Shown here piece by piece: positions 31,968 through 43,057 of a stretch of DNA of 43,435 bases; the first letter of the stretch is position 1; every line of letters begins with the position of its first letter. Below the pieces are notes generated by a model, which was not told the origin of the DNA, ran no database searches, and was given only the letters and a program-made list of their open reading frames with translations. Where the stretch lies: contig KN832579.1 of assembly GCA_000827205.1 (NCBI GenBank), positions 170,237 through 213,671 on the forward strand, read 5' to 3'. The translations under genes and the position numbers were made by a program. This stretch comes from Plicaturopsis crispa FD-325 SS-3 (taxonomy: Eukaryota; Basidiomycota; Agaricomycetes; Amylocorticiales; Amylocorticiaceae).

Positions 31968-32861
31968 TTACTCTGCTTCCTCCTGGACCGTCTTCTCCTT
32001 GTGGATCGTAGGTATCCCGTCCAATGGCCGCCCGCGAGAGCGCGACCTCGACTTGGATATGTTCCCAAGACCACCGCGGCCGGTCGAGTGCTGTCCGCAT
32101 CGTTAAAGCACTGCAAAAAATTGACAGTGAACATACAACGCACCACGCCCTCGTCCGAATCGTGCCTAATCACTGCGTCCGTTCCAAATTCAGCCTTGTC
32201 AGAAGAGATTAAGTCCGCGTGAGCGTCGCGGGATGGTGAGCGTATGTTTCCGGCACCGCCGCGACCCGTAGAGATAGCCTGCAAAATCCACGGGGTCAGT
32301 GAGCTGTAAGACAGGCACGATACGGGGACGGGCATACCTGGGCAGGGTTCACGGCAGCACGTCCTCTGGCCGGTATGATTTCGGGCTCGCGCGAGACAGA
32401 AGAGGAGCGAATGTTTCCGGCGCCTCCTCGGCCGCTCGATTGCTGGATTTGCGACGAAGATTAACACTCGAGATGGGATGGTTTACAAAATATTGAAGCG
32501 CACCAGTGCCTCTCGTCCACGGGATACCGAACGCGAAGCTGTTTGAGATACAACGGTCAGTATTTCCGTCGGTGAACGCAGTCAGAGAAAAATAGGGGGA
32601 ACATCGCCGTAGGTTGAGCGCTGCGTTCCTCCGGCTAGATAGCAGATGAAACTTGGAAAGGAACGTACCCGTCTCAGTACCGTCCTCGTTATGGGAGCTG
32701 TGGCTCTTTCCCCCCTCGTTGCCCAGTGCCCGGCCGATTTTCGCCCCGATGGCGTGTATTTGCCCCTGCAGCGAGTGGTGGTGCGCCGCGTTCTTGTGCT
32801 CGTCGTGTTCGCTTTTGCCAGGACGCTCCTGGGAGGCGTGAGCGTTAGAGTCTGTGGCCAT
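31968..32861 (-). CDS. DUF3602-type protein (GRGGxGN repeats)
   Basis: Five minus-strand exons: 32861-32669, 32538-32504, 32442-32338, 32278-32144 and 32090-31968, 196 residues. The signature is three exon-borne copies of a GRGGAGN motif: SSGRGGAGNIRSSS, STGRGGAGNIRSPSRD and STGRGGLGNISKSRSR. Each is followed by basic/Ser-rich residues, as I recall for the fungal DUF3602 family. Exon 1 is His/Lys-rich (HKNAAHHHSLQGQ); exon 2 is a 35 nt mini-exon encoding SRSVSRGREAL. The phases of all five exons fit (1, 0, 0, 0). The protein is small, basic and probably disordered; the family's function is unknown. Intron 1 (130 nt) is longer than the others (53-61 nt) and could hide an alternative exon. Confidence 0.85.
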
Positions 32862-33532
32862 AGTTGTCGAGAAAGAAATGGTAAGGTAAGGAAGAGAAAT
32901 ATGTGTTCTCGCTTGAAGGAGCTGCTTAAAATTTTATGGAATGACGCTTGCGGTCCTCAGCGCCGCAAAATGCGTGATCGTGCGTGATCTTGTCCGAGTC
33001 AGTCGAGCAAATTATGACGCAGAACTTGCGCAGAACGCTCGATGGGTGGCCTCCTGACACCAGCCAAGGAAGGCACAGTGCAGACGACGGACGGATCATG
33101 GCAGGAACGATGATGAGCGTTCAACGTTCAGCGTAGGGTAAGACGGTAGTAAGATTGCGACATGGTAGGCTCCGATTAACCGAGGAGGCTCAGGCAGACA
33201 CCGAGCGATACTTCGCTCTCCGATTATCAGATAGTGTACTTATAATTACTAGGAGCACTCATCCGAACGCCAGCGACTGGTGAAATGCAAGATAGGGAGG
33301 CGCGAGGCCAAGATACATACTACAGACACGAGACAATAAATAACCAACGACGAGATTCGGGAGATGGACGCAGAAATGAACAGCATAGCGAGGACGAACG
33401 TGTAGACAGAAGAAATGGCACATGCAGACAGGCAAGGACACGGCAAGAAACGAAACGAGGAAGGGCCGAACAGCGTGTAGACGTTCCATGATATCACTAT
33501 CGGAGGGCAGAGGTCTCGAACTATGGTGCGGG
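32862..33532. other. Intergenic, no gene seen
   Basis: This 671 bp stretch is the 5' flank of the DUF3602 gene and the 3' flank of the zinc-finger gene. The right half is purine-rich on the plus strand (about 33280-33480). No conserved reading frame is present. Confidence 0.6.
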
Positions 33533-35388
33533 CTAAGCATCTTCATTTTTCATAGCCTCAGCTGCGTCGACCGCCTCGAGGAGCTCCGCCTCGGCCTCCG
33601 CATCGTGATCATGCTCGTGGTCATGGTCGTGCGCCGCACCGCCCTCGGCATCCTGCGTGTCCGGCTCGGCCTCTGCGTCCGCGTCTGCATCACCATCCGC
33701 CTCCGCATCAGCCTCACTGTCCACAAGCATGTTCAGCACAGAGTCGACATCGCGGCGCGGCGACCGAGACGGCGACGAACGCGCAGCTTGTTGCGGGGTG
33801 GGCGCGGGCGCGGGGCGAGCGGCGGCGACGATATCCATGTCGACGTCGCTCGTGTCAGGGAGCGTGGCGATCGCGGGCGGCGGCGAGTGTCTTTGGGTGT
33901 TGCTGTACACGGGCAGGGTGTCCGTGCGCTGGAGGTTGGCGGAGGGGGACACGCGGGTGCTGGTGGACAGGGAGAGCGAGGTGGGGTGTCCTTCGAGCCC
34001 GTCGATCGTCCCGCGCCGTTCTACGCGTTTGAATTTCTTGCGGCAGCTACGAAGGTTCGCATTAGGTATATCCTCGCGGATTCTTGCTGTTGGAACGTAC
34101 CGGTCGCACACGGTACCCGGCCCCAACGGCCCCGGGCCCCATTTCTCAACGCATTTCCCCTCCTTGTACCGTCCAGGGACGCCGCACTGCCGGCATATCC
34201 TCTGTCCCGCCTCGTTCTTCTGCGGATACACCACTGCTGGTGGTGGCGGGCTCGTATCGACGGGAACGGCGAGCGCATGATTGACGGATCCGTGCGGAGC
34301 GGATGTCGAACCGTGCGCGACGTTCACGGACGACGCGGCTGGTGCTGCAAAACCATAAGCGACCTACAGTATACGGAAAGAAACGAGCAAACGCACTAAT
34401 TATAGAGTTGTACCGGGGCTTCTTCGACGGCGCGCTCGTGACGGGCGGTGTGAAGACGGGCGGCGGATGCGAGTCGTTATTGCGAACCGCGTCGCCTCTT
34501 CGATCGGTTGCGGCCTCGAGAATCAGATCCTCAAGGTCGTCTGTAGTAGCCCGGCTGTGCGATGACGAGGCCGATCGGCTGCGGCTGCGCTTAGCACCGC
34601 GTGCGTACGGTGGGGCAGCCGCGTTTTGCAGACTGCTTTGCGGGTGTCTGAGGGGGTGGTGCGGCAGCAGTGAGGCAGCTGAGGCTGAGGGACGAGGAGG
34701 ACGGGGCGCGTGGTAGCTTGACTGTACGAGAACGTCAGTATGCTGCTGCAGAAAAGGAAAATCGTGGCGAGTATGCGTACACTGTCGTGTCTGGACTTCT
34801 TCGCGGGCGGTTGCATGTCGTCGTGACGCGGGTTTGCATTCGGTGGTGGCGGGAGCGGTAGCGCGTGCATCGGCGGCATGCGATGCGAACGATGCGATGA
34901 TGTTGGCTGGGCACCGGGAAGAGGTATGGGCGACAGGACGAGATGTCCTCCGCCGTCTTGGACAATTCGCGCGAACCCAGCGCGCGCGTCGGCGGAGCGA
35001 ATATCAACAACCTGTAAGCAGCTGTATGAGGAAAACGAACCAAAAAAACTACACGTTGAAGACTCACCTGAAGATACCGCTCGAGCTCGCCCCATGCCTC
35101 AGTAACAATCCTTCTCCTGACGTCCGCCTCGTCTCTCGCACGCTCTGCGGCTAGCACACGCGCCTCGGCATCTACAACGGCCCTCGCTGCACCGTCGTTG
35201 TCGTTCGCGGCCACGAGTTGGTCGGCGAAGCGCTCAGCCTTTTCTGCGCGCTGAATTGTGGCGGCGAGATCGGCCTTGACGGCCTCGAGTTCTGCATAGG
35301 TTTGTGATAGGAGTGCTGCAAGCTCGGAATTTGGGCTGCGGTGTGTGTGTCGTACGCCATTTGGCTGGGGGAGAAACGACTCAGACAT
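33533..35388 (-). CDS. Coiled-coil protein with GATA-like zinc finger
   Basis: Five minus-strand exons: 35388-35068, 35011-34781, 34721-34397, 34344-34101 and 34046-33533, 544 residues. Residues about 20-107 form a coiled coil (ELAALLSQTYAELEAVKADL). The middle is Pro/Ser/Arg-rich with nuclear-signal-like KRSRSRS and an acidic helix DDLEDLILEAATDRR. A Cys4 finger spans about 343-375: C-RQ-C, 25 residues including YKEGKCVEKWGPGPLGPGTV, then C-DR-C followed by basic RKKFKRVERRG. The spacing is longer than in classical GATA factors (17-18). The tail alternates Asp/Glu/Ala and has DHDHEHDHD. The finger is split by the last intron. A nuclear regulatory role is inferred. The DNA target is unknown, and I cannot assign a named gene. 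Confidence 0.85.
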
Positions 35389-37101
35389 GGCCGTTGCGGA
35401 TTAGGCGGCGGTGCAAAGTCGGCCGCTGTTGAAATCAGTGCGCCGCCGCACTTCCTTTCTCGGCGGCGTTGCGCGTCCGTCGGGATCCAGACTTTTCTTT
35501 TGCTGGAATTTGTTCGTCGAGCGCCATCGCTGTTCTGAACGATGAAAAGGCAGATTTGTTGGCAGCCAGGACGTGCTTTCAGGTAGAGACCCAGAGACGA
35601 GACTATTTACAGTAAAATCGCTGGCTCGATCGATCGCGGACCACGTTTGATTTCATTGGCCGAATTCACCTACTTGTAATTAACCGTCAATTCGCGCGTC
35701 TTCATGCTTCATCGTCCAGAATGCTACCACGCCGCCAGGTACAGCGGTCCTGGCATATGCGGCTAGGAGTGAGGCCGAATTTTTGGAATGATATTGTCGA
35801 GAAAGTGACGAGGTCGGTTTTGACCTCCATTACCGTTGTGCGGCGTACGCTCATTCCTCGTCTAAGCGAGTGTGCACTGATCCTAGTCCAGGCAGTCAGC
35901 CATGGGGTCCGGGAATGCTTTGTCTCATCGTTGAGAACCTTTCTGGATGCCAAATCGTCCCGAAATACCTTGTCGCTTCAGGTACATGGCTTTCTCAGAT
36001 TATCTGCGGACAAAATTGCTCACCTCGAACGATTTACGAATGCTATAGCAGCAAGTTCACGGTCACATCGACATCCGCAACGTCCTTTTTGCCTTGCGAA
36101 ATGAGCGGGTTCAGTGCCATCCTCGGTAGCTCCAGTTCTGCGTCCTGTAGATATTTCTTTAAGCATACTGACTCGGTAGTTTTTTTAGGGCAGGCTACAG
36201 CACATACCGTGTCCTCCGACCGGTACTTACAAGGAGCTGGGATGCAAAGAAGATGCTAATTGTGCAGTTCTTTGATCAGCATTTCGATGGCGCGAATTGT
36301 CTCTAGAACTGCGTGGGTCCTAAACTTTCTTACAGCCTACAGCGGTCACACGAACGAAGACTGACTCCTTCTCTCGCAGTTATCGCACAGACGAGGTCAA
36401 CCACACCGAACAAATGCCATAGCGAGTTCGTGGACACGTCGACGTCAGCGACATCGCATGTTTCTACCCTGCGGATTCTACGACTTCAGTTTCGTCCTCC
36501 GCCCCTTTGGAAACATCGGCCATCAACGATCGTATACGACTCTGTCGCCTGTTCGGCCGTCTGTTCTCGGTGGTCCAATGAAGCATCAATCCACCTTGTC
36601 CACAACCGCCACGCTCGCCATCTCGAACGACCTCAGAGAGCGCTGTCGCTACCGCACCAAGCGTCTCGACTATAACGCGTTACCGCGGTAGTCCATTATG
36701 CACCGATGTTCGGTTTGCCCAAGCCACTTCCCGCGTCCGTTGACGGTCTGAACTTGGTTTGTTTCGATGTTTCTTTTCGTCCGAAAAACTTACGTAGTGT
36801 CGCATGCATGATTTCCATCTCGAAAAACATGGCGGACGGTTCGTTTCTCACTTTGGCTTGTGGCCGTCACCCCGGTCAAGGCTTCGTTGGCTACTGGTGA
36901 GTCGCCGCTTTCCTGTGCTGGTCCCTTTCGTACAATACTGAGCTCCAGCCATCGAACAGACCCACATTTCGACTCGCGGCGGCATAATCGCCCGCACGCA
37001 GCTGCTCGATCGCGGTGGCTCGTATCATAGTGCGGATATCGGGGCTCTCTATTGTACACGCGCTTCCAGTAGACGCGCTTACAGGACATGTACTCGTATT
37101 A
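35389..37101. other. 1.7 kb intergenic region with a diverged direct repeat
   Basis: No gene is supported; plus-strand open frames of 60-130 codons lack domains. Two segments about 375 bp apart, near 36025-36095 and 36395-36465, are clearly related: both run through ACRAATGCYATAGC, a GAGTTC/AAGTTC step, and CACRTCGACRTC then GC then ACRTC. Ends are diffuse, so this is an old duplication or part of a decayed tandem array. Confidence 0.45.
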
Positions 37102-38953
37102 TTATGAATGATCAGTCTCGTATCTGTATTCCTCGCATCCTTGCAAGAAAGCCTCGACGTCAATCAAGAGCATCAGCCATTCCTCGCCAACCTCGTCCTG
37201 CGGGACTATGGTCCTCACCGCCATCGCCACTCCGTCGCTGTCCTCGGCACGCCGCAACATGTCTCGCCAGTCGTATGCAGCTGCAAAATCACGCACCGGA
37301 GGACCAAAATCCGACACACGCTTCACGGTGAATGTCATTGGCACGACGGTGTGGTTGATGTCCAGGACGATGGTGCTTCTTGGAACGCCGGCCTGGAGCG
37401 CATCCCTCAGGATCTTCGGTAGGCGGCGGTTGATCTCCAGTTTGGTGATGAACCGGATGAAGCTCACGTCGAGCTTGTCGCGCGGCATCTCTAGTCCATC
37501 TGCGAGTGCAGCTTTGAATTAGAGGTCACGGACGGAATGCTGGGACGTACCTAATAACATCTGACGTGATTCCCTGCAGCCGCGTTTGTGTAAAGGCCAG
37601 CTGAGTCGCTGGCATTCCTTTGAGCAGTACGTGGGGCCTAGACACCCCGAGCACCGTTTCAGCGCCTCGTCGTCCTGCCTCGTACACTGCCCCGTAATTA
37701 AACGATCATGTAATTGTGCTGGACAACATGGCTTTGCGTACCTGTAAGCGACTGCAGAGCTGGCGCTCGCTACGTCCGCCCTTCCTATCCCATGCATCGA
37801 GAAGGGAGAGCCGCTCCTCGGCAAGCACCTGAAACACTCGCCACGCACCCCACAAAGCCCCGGCGGACTCCTTAGTACCGAGACCCAATTTTGTGACTTG
37901 ACGCAAGCACCTGCGCACGACGCGCAGTACCGAGCGAAATATTAGATACTTGGAGAGCATGTCCGATAAGAGCTTTTCCACGACGCCGAAAAGCTCGGGA
38001 TGCTCTGCAGCATCGATCCATTTACAGGCCCGTAGAGTCGCCGTGAGGAGGCCAGAATCTAGAGCCTGTACAGCCCATGCGGAGCCGTTGGCGGAATGGA
38101 AGCCCTTGAATATGTTGCGATAGCAAAGCAGCATCGCATTTATAGGCCTCGCGTTTGGAGGGTGCGCATTACACCATTGCAGGACCTTTACCATTTCAGG
38201 AATTACGCTATGATTGATGAACGCGAGGTGGAGAGGCTGACAGGAGATGTAAGAGAGGTTATGAACGAGCGAGAGGTGTAAACCGATTTGATCATCCGCT
38301 GCCGCTGCCATAGCTGAGCGCAGACGCGCTAGAACGGTAGTAGCGACGAGTTTTGCATCACCTCCCGCACCAGCAAGGACTTGGGGCAAAGCAGGCAGTG
38401 CGGGCTGCATTGGGTCGAGGACGATATCCAGCGCGACCGAATAGGCCATAGGCTCGTCTATGAGCGCCGATGGTCTCGCTTGAAGCCACTGCCTGGTGAG
38501 GAGCACCAAAACACCAGGTGTGCTGAGGATGGCGCGACGTAATGCCGTGGTCCGGGCCAAGGCCTCCAGCGTCAACGAGATAGCAAAAACAGCACGAGCG
38601 CTCCCGTCCTCACCGTATACCTTTTCTACGATGCATTTGTCGTGCTCGAACTGGATCCACTTCCAGACATGCGGCCAGCCGTCATCCGCGAGTATGCGGG
38701 CTACAAGTGCGGGGGAGGCACGCATGTGCTCGGGGCATGCAACGAGGACAAACAGTGCCGCGTTGGCTAGTGCCACTGTCTGGCGGTCAACTGCGGATGG
38801 CCGCACAGAGCTCGGTATGCGAGCTGGGTCAAGGAAGGGGAATATGGGAGCGATGGTATCGGGAGTCACTGCGCCAAGAGGTGCTGCCTCGACTTGTCTC
38901 GAGAGATCGTCCAAGAGCTGTCGGGTATTGGTACGGGGGTCTACCACGGCCAT
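37102..38953 (-). CDS. MYND-type zinc finger protein
   Basis: Three minus-strand exons: 38953-37742, 37686-37551 and 37499-37102, 581 residues. Residues 1-390 are helical and Leu/Ala-rich, resembling an armadillo-like repeat region (HLSLVHNLSYISCQPLHLAF, LLCYRNIFKGFHSANGSAW). The MYND finger at 400-441 has Cys400-x4-Cys405, Cys416-x2-Cys419, Cys425-x3-Cys429 and His437-x3-Cys441, within YCSKECQRLSWPLHKRGC. The intron after codon 404 falls between the first two cysteines. About 130 residues follow (DVSFIRFITKLEINRRLP, VPMTFTVKRVSDFG). MYND domains mediate protein-protein contacts. Many Agaricomycete genes combine a long helical N-terminus with one MYND; their roles are mostly unknown. There is no SET domain, so methyltransferase activity is unlikely. 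Confidence 0.92.
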
Positions 38954-39440
38954 GAGTATGTATATTCCTGCAGATTAAATATTGTTGAGATGTTTGGCTA
39001 GCGTATTTTTGGACCAAGTGCCACTTCACTTCAGGTTCAAACGTCTAAGTTGCGACGTTTCTCGACGTTCTAAGGCTTGGGGTCAGCTTGCAGGGTGTTG
39101 TACCCAACAGGTCTCAAAACCATTGGCAGGAAGAGAGGAACTCGTCGGATCTCCACGCGTTTGCCGCGTGTTGTCTGCGCGCACTGTGACGTCGACTTGT
39201 CGCCGACAATCTCTCATCTCATTAACACCTTTCTTTCCGGCTCTCATCTTCAATCGCTTTCAACCCGTCTACATCGGCGACGTTTTTTCAGATGGGCTCT
39301 AATAGTACACGGTCGTTAGGATTTGGTTAGGATTGACGTTGGCTGAGGCCAATTCTGCTCGGTGCAAAGGCTCGCAAAGAACACAATGTGAGTGTTTCTC
39401 TCACCACAAACGCGATTCACAATGCTAAATTCTAATGCAT
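38954..39440. other. Intergenic, no gene seen
   Basis: This is the 5' flank of the minus-strand MYND gene, about 490 bp. Short open frames only; no motif was recognised. Confidence 0.6.
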
Positions 39441-39460
39441 CCCCAGGATGAGCCAGCGTA

Positions 39461-41150
39461 ATGCCTTTAGTGGGCGCAGTCAAATACACACTGCGCTACA
39501 CAGGAGGAGCACACGACGAGAGCATGCTGTTGCAACCCCGTCGCCCGTCACCTTCAAATCTCCGCCCGCCATCATCGTCGTCTCCGAGTCAGACCCACCG
39601 CGCACGCTCCCATGTCATAACTTTACTCGATCATCTTCGACATGAAGGTCCCAACGGTGCGCACCTGGGCATACTATTTGAGGCCCTCAGCGAGAGGCTT
39701 GACCGCATCTGGTGAATCAGATCGCGAAGCACTTGGTATCACCTGCATGCCAGGTGTTGCGGTATCATACACACTGGTGCGTTGAGCATGACATCCCTTC
39801 CGCTTGTTTATCACTGAAAATGCACGCTAGGTCTCAAGTCCGACATCAATGCCATTATCCAACTGGAGCTCGCCGGTCATTGGTACTCCTGACCTCCCAC
39901 CAGATTCATCGGCGTACCATCGTTAAAGGGCCGTAGCCGAAAACAGACGCCGCGGTCCGAAACTCTCTTTATTACCGGCTTGCAACCCTTCCCCACGCCC
40001 CCTCGTTTGGCGCTGGCCTAATCCTCGACGAGCAGGCCTTGGACATGACCAATGGTGACAGCGAGAGCGCCGCGAGCCAGTCAAACACCTTGCTGTAGGA
40101 CGTGGGTGATAGCCGGCGCCAGAAGTCGCGTGAGCATGTCAAGGACCGCATCTCAAATGTCTCGCTGGAGCTGGACGCGAACGGCTTCAACGAGAAGACT
40201 CCGCACTCGCGCACCCGGCCGGGCCTTCGCTCCTCACCCAGCAGATGCACGCGCACACGCACGCGTTCACCTCGTCCGTGTCTACGAGTTTTTTTATGGG
40301 CCCGCCGCCCGTGCTGTCCGAGGCGCTGTCCAAGGCGACGTCCCTGTCGACAAACGCACCTCTCTCGGGCTCAGTTATGTTCGTCGACTCTGCACGCAGG
40401 CGGCAGAGCGACACCACGTGGACAGCTAGCATGACGGTGGGCGCGGAGCGCATTACTGCGAAGATCGCGGATCTGGGGAACGTACCGGTACGTCTTCTGT
40501 GTTGCCGCGGACTTTTGACGGTCGCTGACATTGTGATCCAGTTACGTCCTCGGCGCGAAATGGGGTACGAGTGTAGATGCTCGGACCGTCACAGTGAGTC
40601 TAGCATGTTGCGCACAACTGTACAGCGTCTCATGGTGCATCGTAGATGTTCGAACTCGTCGCCGGCAGCCAGTACCTTTTTGATCTTGCATTCGAGTCGA
40701 GATCAAAGACGACGACCACATCGCACAGATAGTCGAGCTGGTTGGCGAGGTCCCGAAAAGCATCGCGTTCTCAGGCAAGTACATTTCAGAGTAATTCAAC
40801 TGCAAAGGGGTGTGCATTGCTCGCGCTGGGCAGAGATACTAATCAGTGTATCTCCGATCTCCCAGGCAAGCTGCTACGCATCCACAAGCCGCGTTTCTGG
40901 TCGTTGTAGGCGGTGCTACACAACAGGTACCTCTTCCCCAAGGAAGACGCGGACACCATCGCGTCCTTCTTGGCGACAATGCTATGCCTCCACCCCGACA
41001 AGTCACGTACGCCAAGGCCAGCGAGCTCATCCACCATAAGTGGCTCGCGGACATCGTTCTCTCTGGCGTCCAAGAAGGCCCGCCAGAAAATGCCCCCGCG
41101 CAGCCTGTCCGAAGCGGAGGTGATGAAGCTGTTCGACGACATCGAGCCCC
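39461..41150 (+). pseudogene. Decayed SRPK-type serine/threonine kinase
   Basis: Pieces in kinase order match SR-protein kinases. HVITLLDHLRHEGPNGAHL and FEALSERL (about 39610-39710) represent the N-lobe/hinge. QIAKHLV follows near 39720. The spacer carries ISNVSLELDANG. ITAKIADLGN (about 40452-40481) is the DFG-equivalent. LGAKWGTSVDA lies near 40550 and MFELVAGSQYLFD near 40650. KDDDHIAQIVELVGEVPKSI follows near 40710. PRFWSL, AVLHNRYLFPKEDADTIASF and YAKASELIHHKWLADIV come later (40880-41060). The frame is interrupted by at least two stops (near 40793 and 40907) and frameshifts (near 40700 and 41008). The exon with the TRQYR/CPE activation segment is missing between 40487 and 40545. Introns keep recognisable GT..AG ends and a TACTAAT branch site (about 40840). 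It is therefore a non-functional copy; SRPK-like kinases are known to be expanded in Agaricomycetes. Confidence 0.8.
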
Positions 41151-41227
41151 TCGTTTTTCTTTCTTTTTTTCTTTTCTTTTTTGCTTAACCACGCTAATCT
41201 CGAACGCGTGCGCCCACCCCTGCGTCC

Positions 41228-41865
41228 TTGACGTGCAAGCCCCACGCGCGAGTGCAACGCTCACCCGCACCCGCACCTTCTCTGCCGCCACCCTCGCATT
41301 TACGCCACTTACGCGCACTCGCACAAGATCAACGCCCACGCGCACGCCCGCCTACGCATCCCCACCACCCACCCTCTCGGCAGCGCGCACGCACAAGCGC
41401 GTATCAGCAGCGCCGCTGCCTGACCGGCAGCAATCGCGCATGCGCATCGGCAGTGCGCGCCCGCTCGGGGATTGCCAGGGCCTACGCCGTCCACGCCCAC
41501 GCCCACGCCCGCGTATTCTCAGTGGCCGCGCCCACTCGCGCATTGCCAGCACGTGCGCCTGCGCCCACACCGTTAGCACCCACCTACGTCCACCTCCGCA
41601 TCAGCAACGTGCGCGCTCGCGCCCACCTGCGCATTGGCACCCTCGTGCGTACGCACATCGTCCGCGTCGGCGCTTATATGCGCGTTGCCAGCGCCAGCGC
41701 CCGCGCCTACATCGTCCACGCCCAGCGTACACCCGCCCGTGCTCCGGCATCCCCCGCACCCCGCACCCCGTCCCGCGTAATGTGGCGTCTGCGCACCTCT
41801 GCGCATCGGTAGTGCACGCCCGTGCACGCATTTCAGCGTGCACGCCCACGTCAGCAGTGCTGTAA
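41228..41865. repeat. Degenerate GC-rich minisatellite
   Basis: The text is built of repeated CGCCCACGC, GCGCATTGCCAGC, GCATCGGCAGTGC and CCGTCCACGCCCACG modules in a loose ~45-60 bp period, strongly C-rich on the plus strand. A plus-strand frame of over 300 codons is open here only because of this composition (Arg/Thr/Pro/His/Ala) and is not supported as a gene. It directly follows the kinase remnant and a short T-rich tract (41154-41184). Confidence 0.7.
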
Positions 41866-41869
41866 GATC

Positions 41870-42990
41870 GCGTACCTTCGACTTATCTGAAGCGCCTGCA
41901 ATACACCGGACCCAATGTATAGGGAGACAATGTAGCGTACAAGCGTAGTGATGATAAGTATAAAGGTAAAAGATGCCGTGGGAAATGTCCTGAGAACGGC
42001 TATATAGTTGCCTGAATAAACATTCATCAACAAAGGCAGTGGCTTCAGCCACTGCCAATTTCCCAGACCTGACACATTCCCCCCGAATGAATGAATGCAG
42101 GGGTCGACAGACCACATGCATGAAGGAATACAATGCTAAGTCTATCAGCTCGCTAATGCGTCTGGACTCTAAGCATCTTCTGCTCTGTGTCAAGTGGCAC
42201 AGAAGGCTCGTCGGAATGACATGATGCATTAGCGTCATCCACCATGGCTACAACTGAAATAGCATGCATCATAAGTGCTCGGAATGAGCAAGATGATAGA
42301 ATCGTCGACAATGACGATCAGCATAGCAAAGGGAATGGCTAGCGTGGATGTGCTTGCACAACGCCATCCGGACAGACCAGCACGTTGGTGTCAGCCTCAG
42401 TCGAGGGTCTGCAGGATAGCAATGGATAGGGTGAGCTACCATATCCCTAGCTCTGGATGAGCTGATCATGATACATCCTATTGGACATAGTCATCGCACT
42501 GCGGCGGTCGCGCAGCTCATGCTGTTATTCGGTGAAGAACAACGCGCATAAGTTATCGCTCCTCGTCAGTGGCTGTGGTGCACAATTTGTGACCGCAACA
42601 AGACTGATGCATAGCTGAATTACATGCCTTCATTAGAAAGGCAAGTCGTTCAACAAACCAGAGGTGACGGTCCACATTTGAGGACCAATGCAGTTGGTAC
42701 GAGCCTGCAGAAGCAGCACACATATGTGCGCCATGGATAATCGGGGATGTGTCAGAGCATTTGCTCTGGGTGTCTAGAGTCATGCAACAGCACGATCCTA
42801 GGTCGGGTACAATAGTATCCCGAGGGTGGATAGAAGTAAATGAAATGAAATGAATGGATAGAATGATGAGAATAAAATGGAAACGAAAACATATGTGGCC
42901 CTCCCCCACAGAAGACGAAGCCATACGGCAAGCACTTCATGGAATAAGGTGGCCGCCTAGGAGTTATCCCAGTCCTATCTATCTAAGTCC
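41870..42990. other. AT-richer non-coding block of uncertain origin
   Basis: Base composition shifts at about 41870 from very GC-rich to roughly balanced. No intron-bearing gene is seen; minus-strand frames of 88 and 123 codons (42117-41851, 42924-42553) lack recognisable domains. Short palindromes (GGCAGTGGCTTCAGCCACTGCC at 42033-42054, written here by its arms GGCAGTGG/CCACTGCC; CAGAGCATTTGCTCTG at about 42752) occur. The block could be an inserted mobile-element fossil, but I find no terminal repeats or coding parts to prove it. Confidence 0.3.
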
Positions 42991-43057
42991 CATAATCCAG
43001 TAGTTGATTAAAACAGCCCTCTTTTTTCCTTTTTAGGCAATCATTTTACGAATTCCC

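Noticed and set aside
40846-41865. 339-codon plus-strand protein rich in Arg/Thr/Pro
   Set aside because: It first reads the kinase relic in the wrong frame, then a GC-rich minisatellite; openness is explained by base composition.
41870-42990. Mobile-element fossil with terminal repeats
   Set aside because: The composition shift is suggestive, but no terminal direct or inverted repeats, target duplication or coding parts were found within the window.
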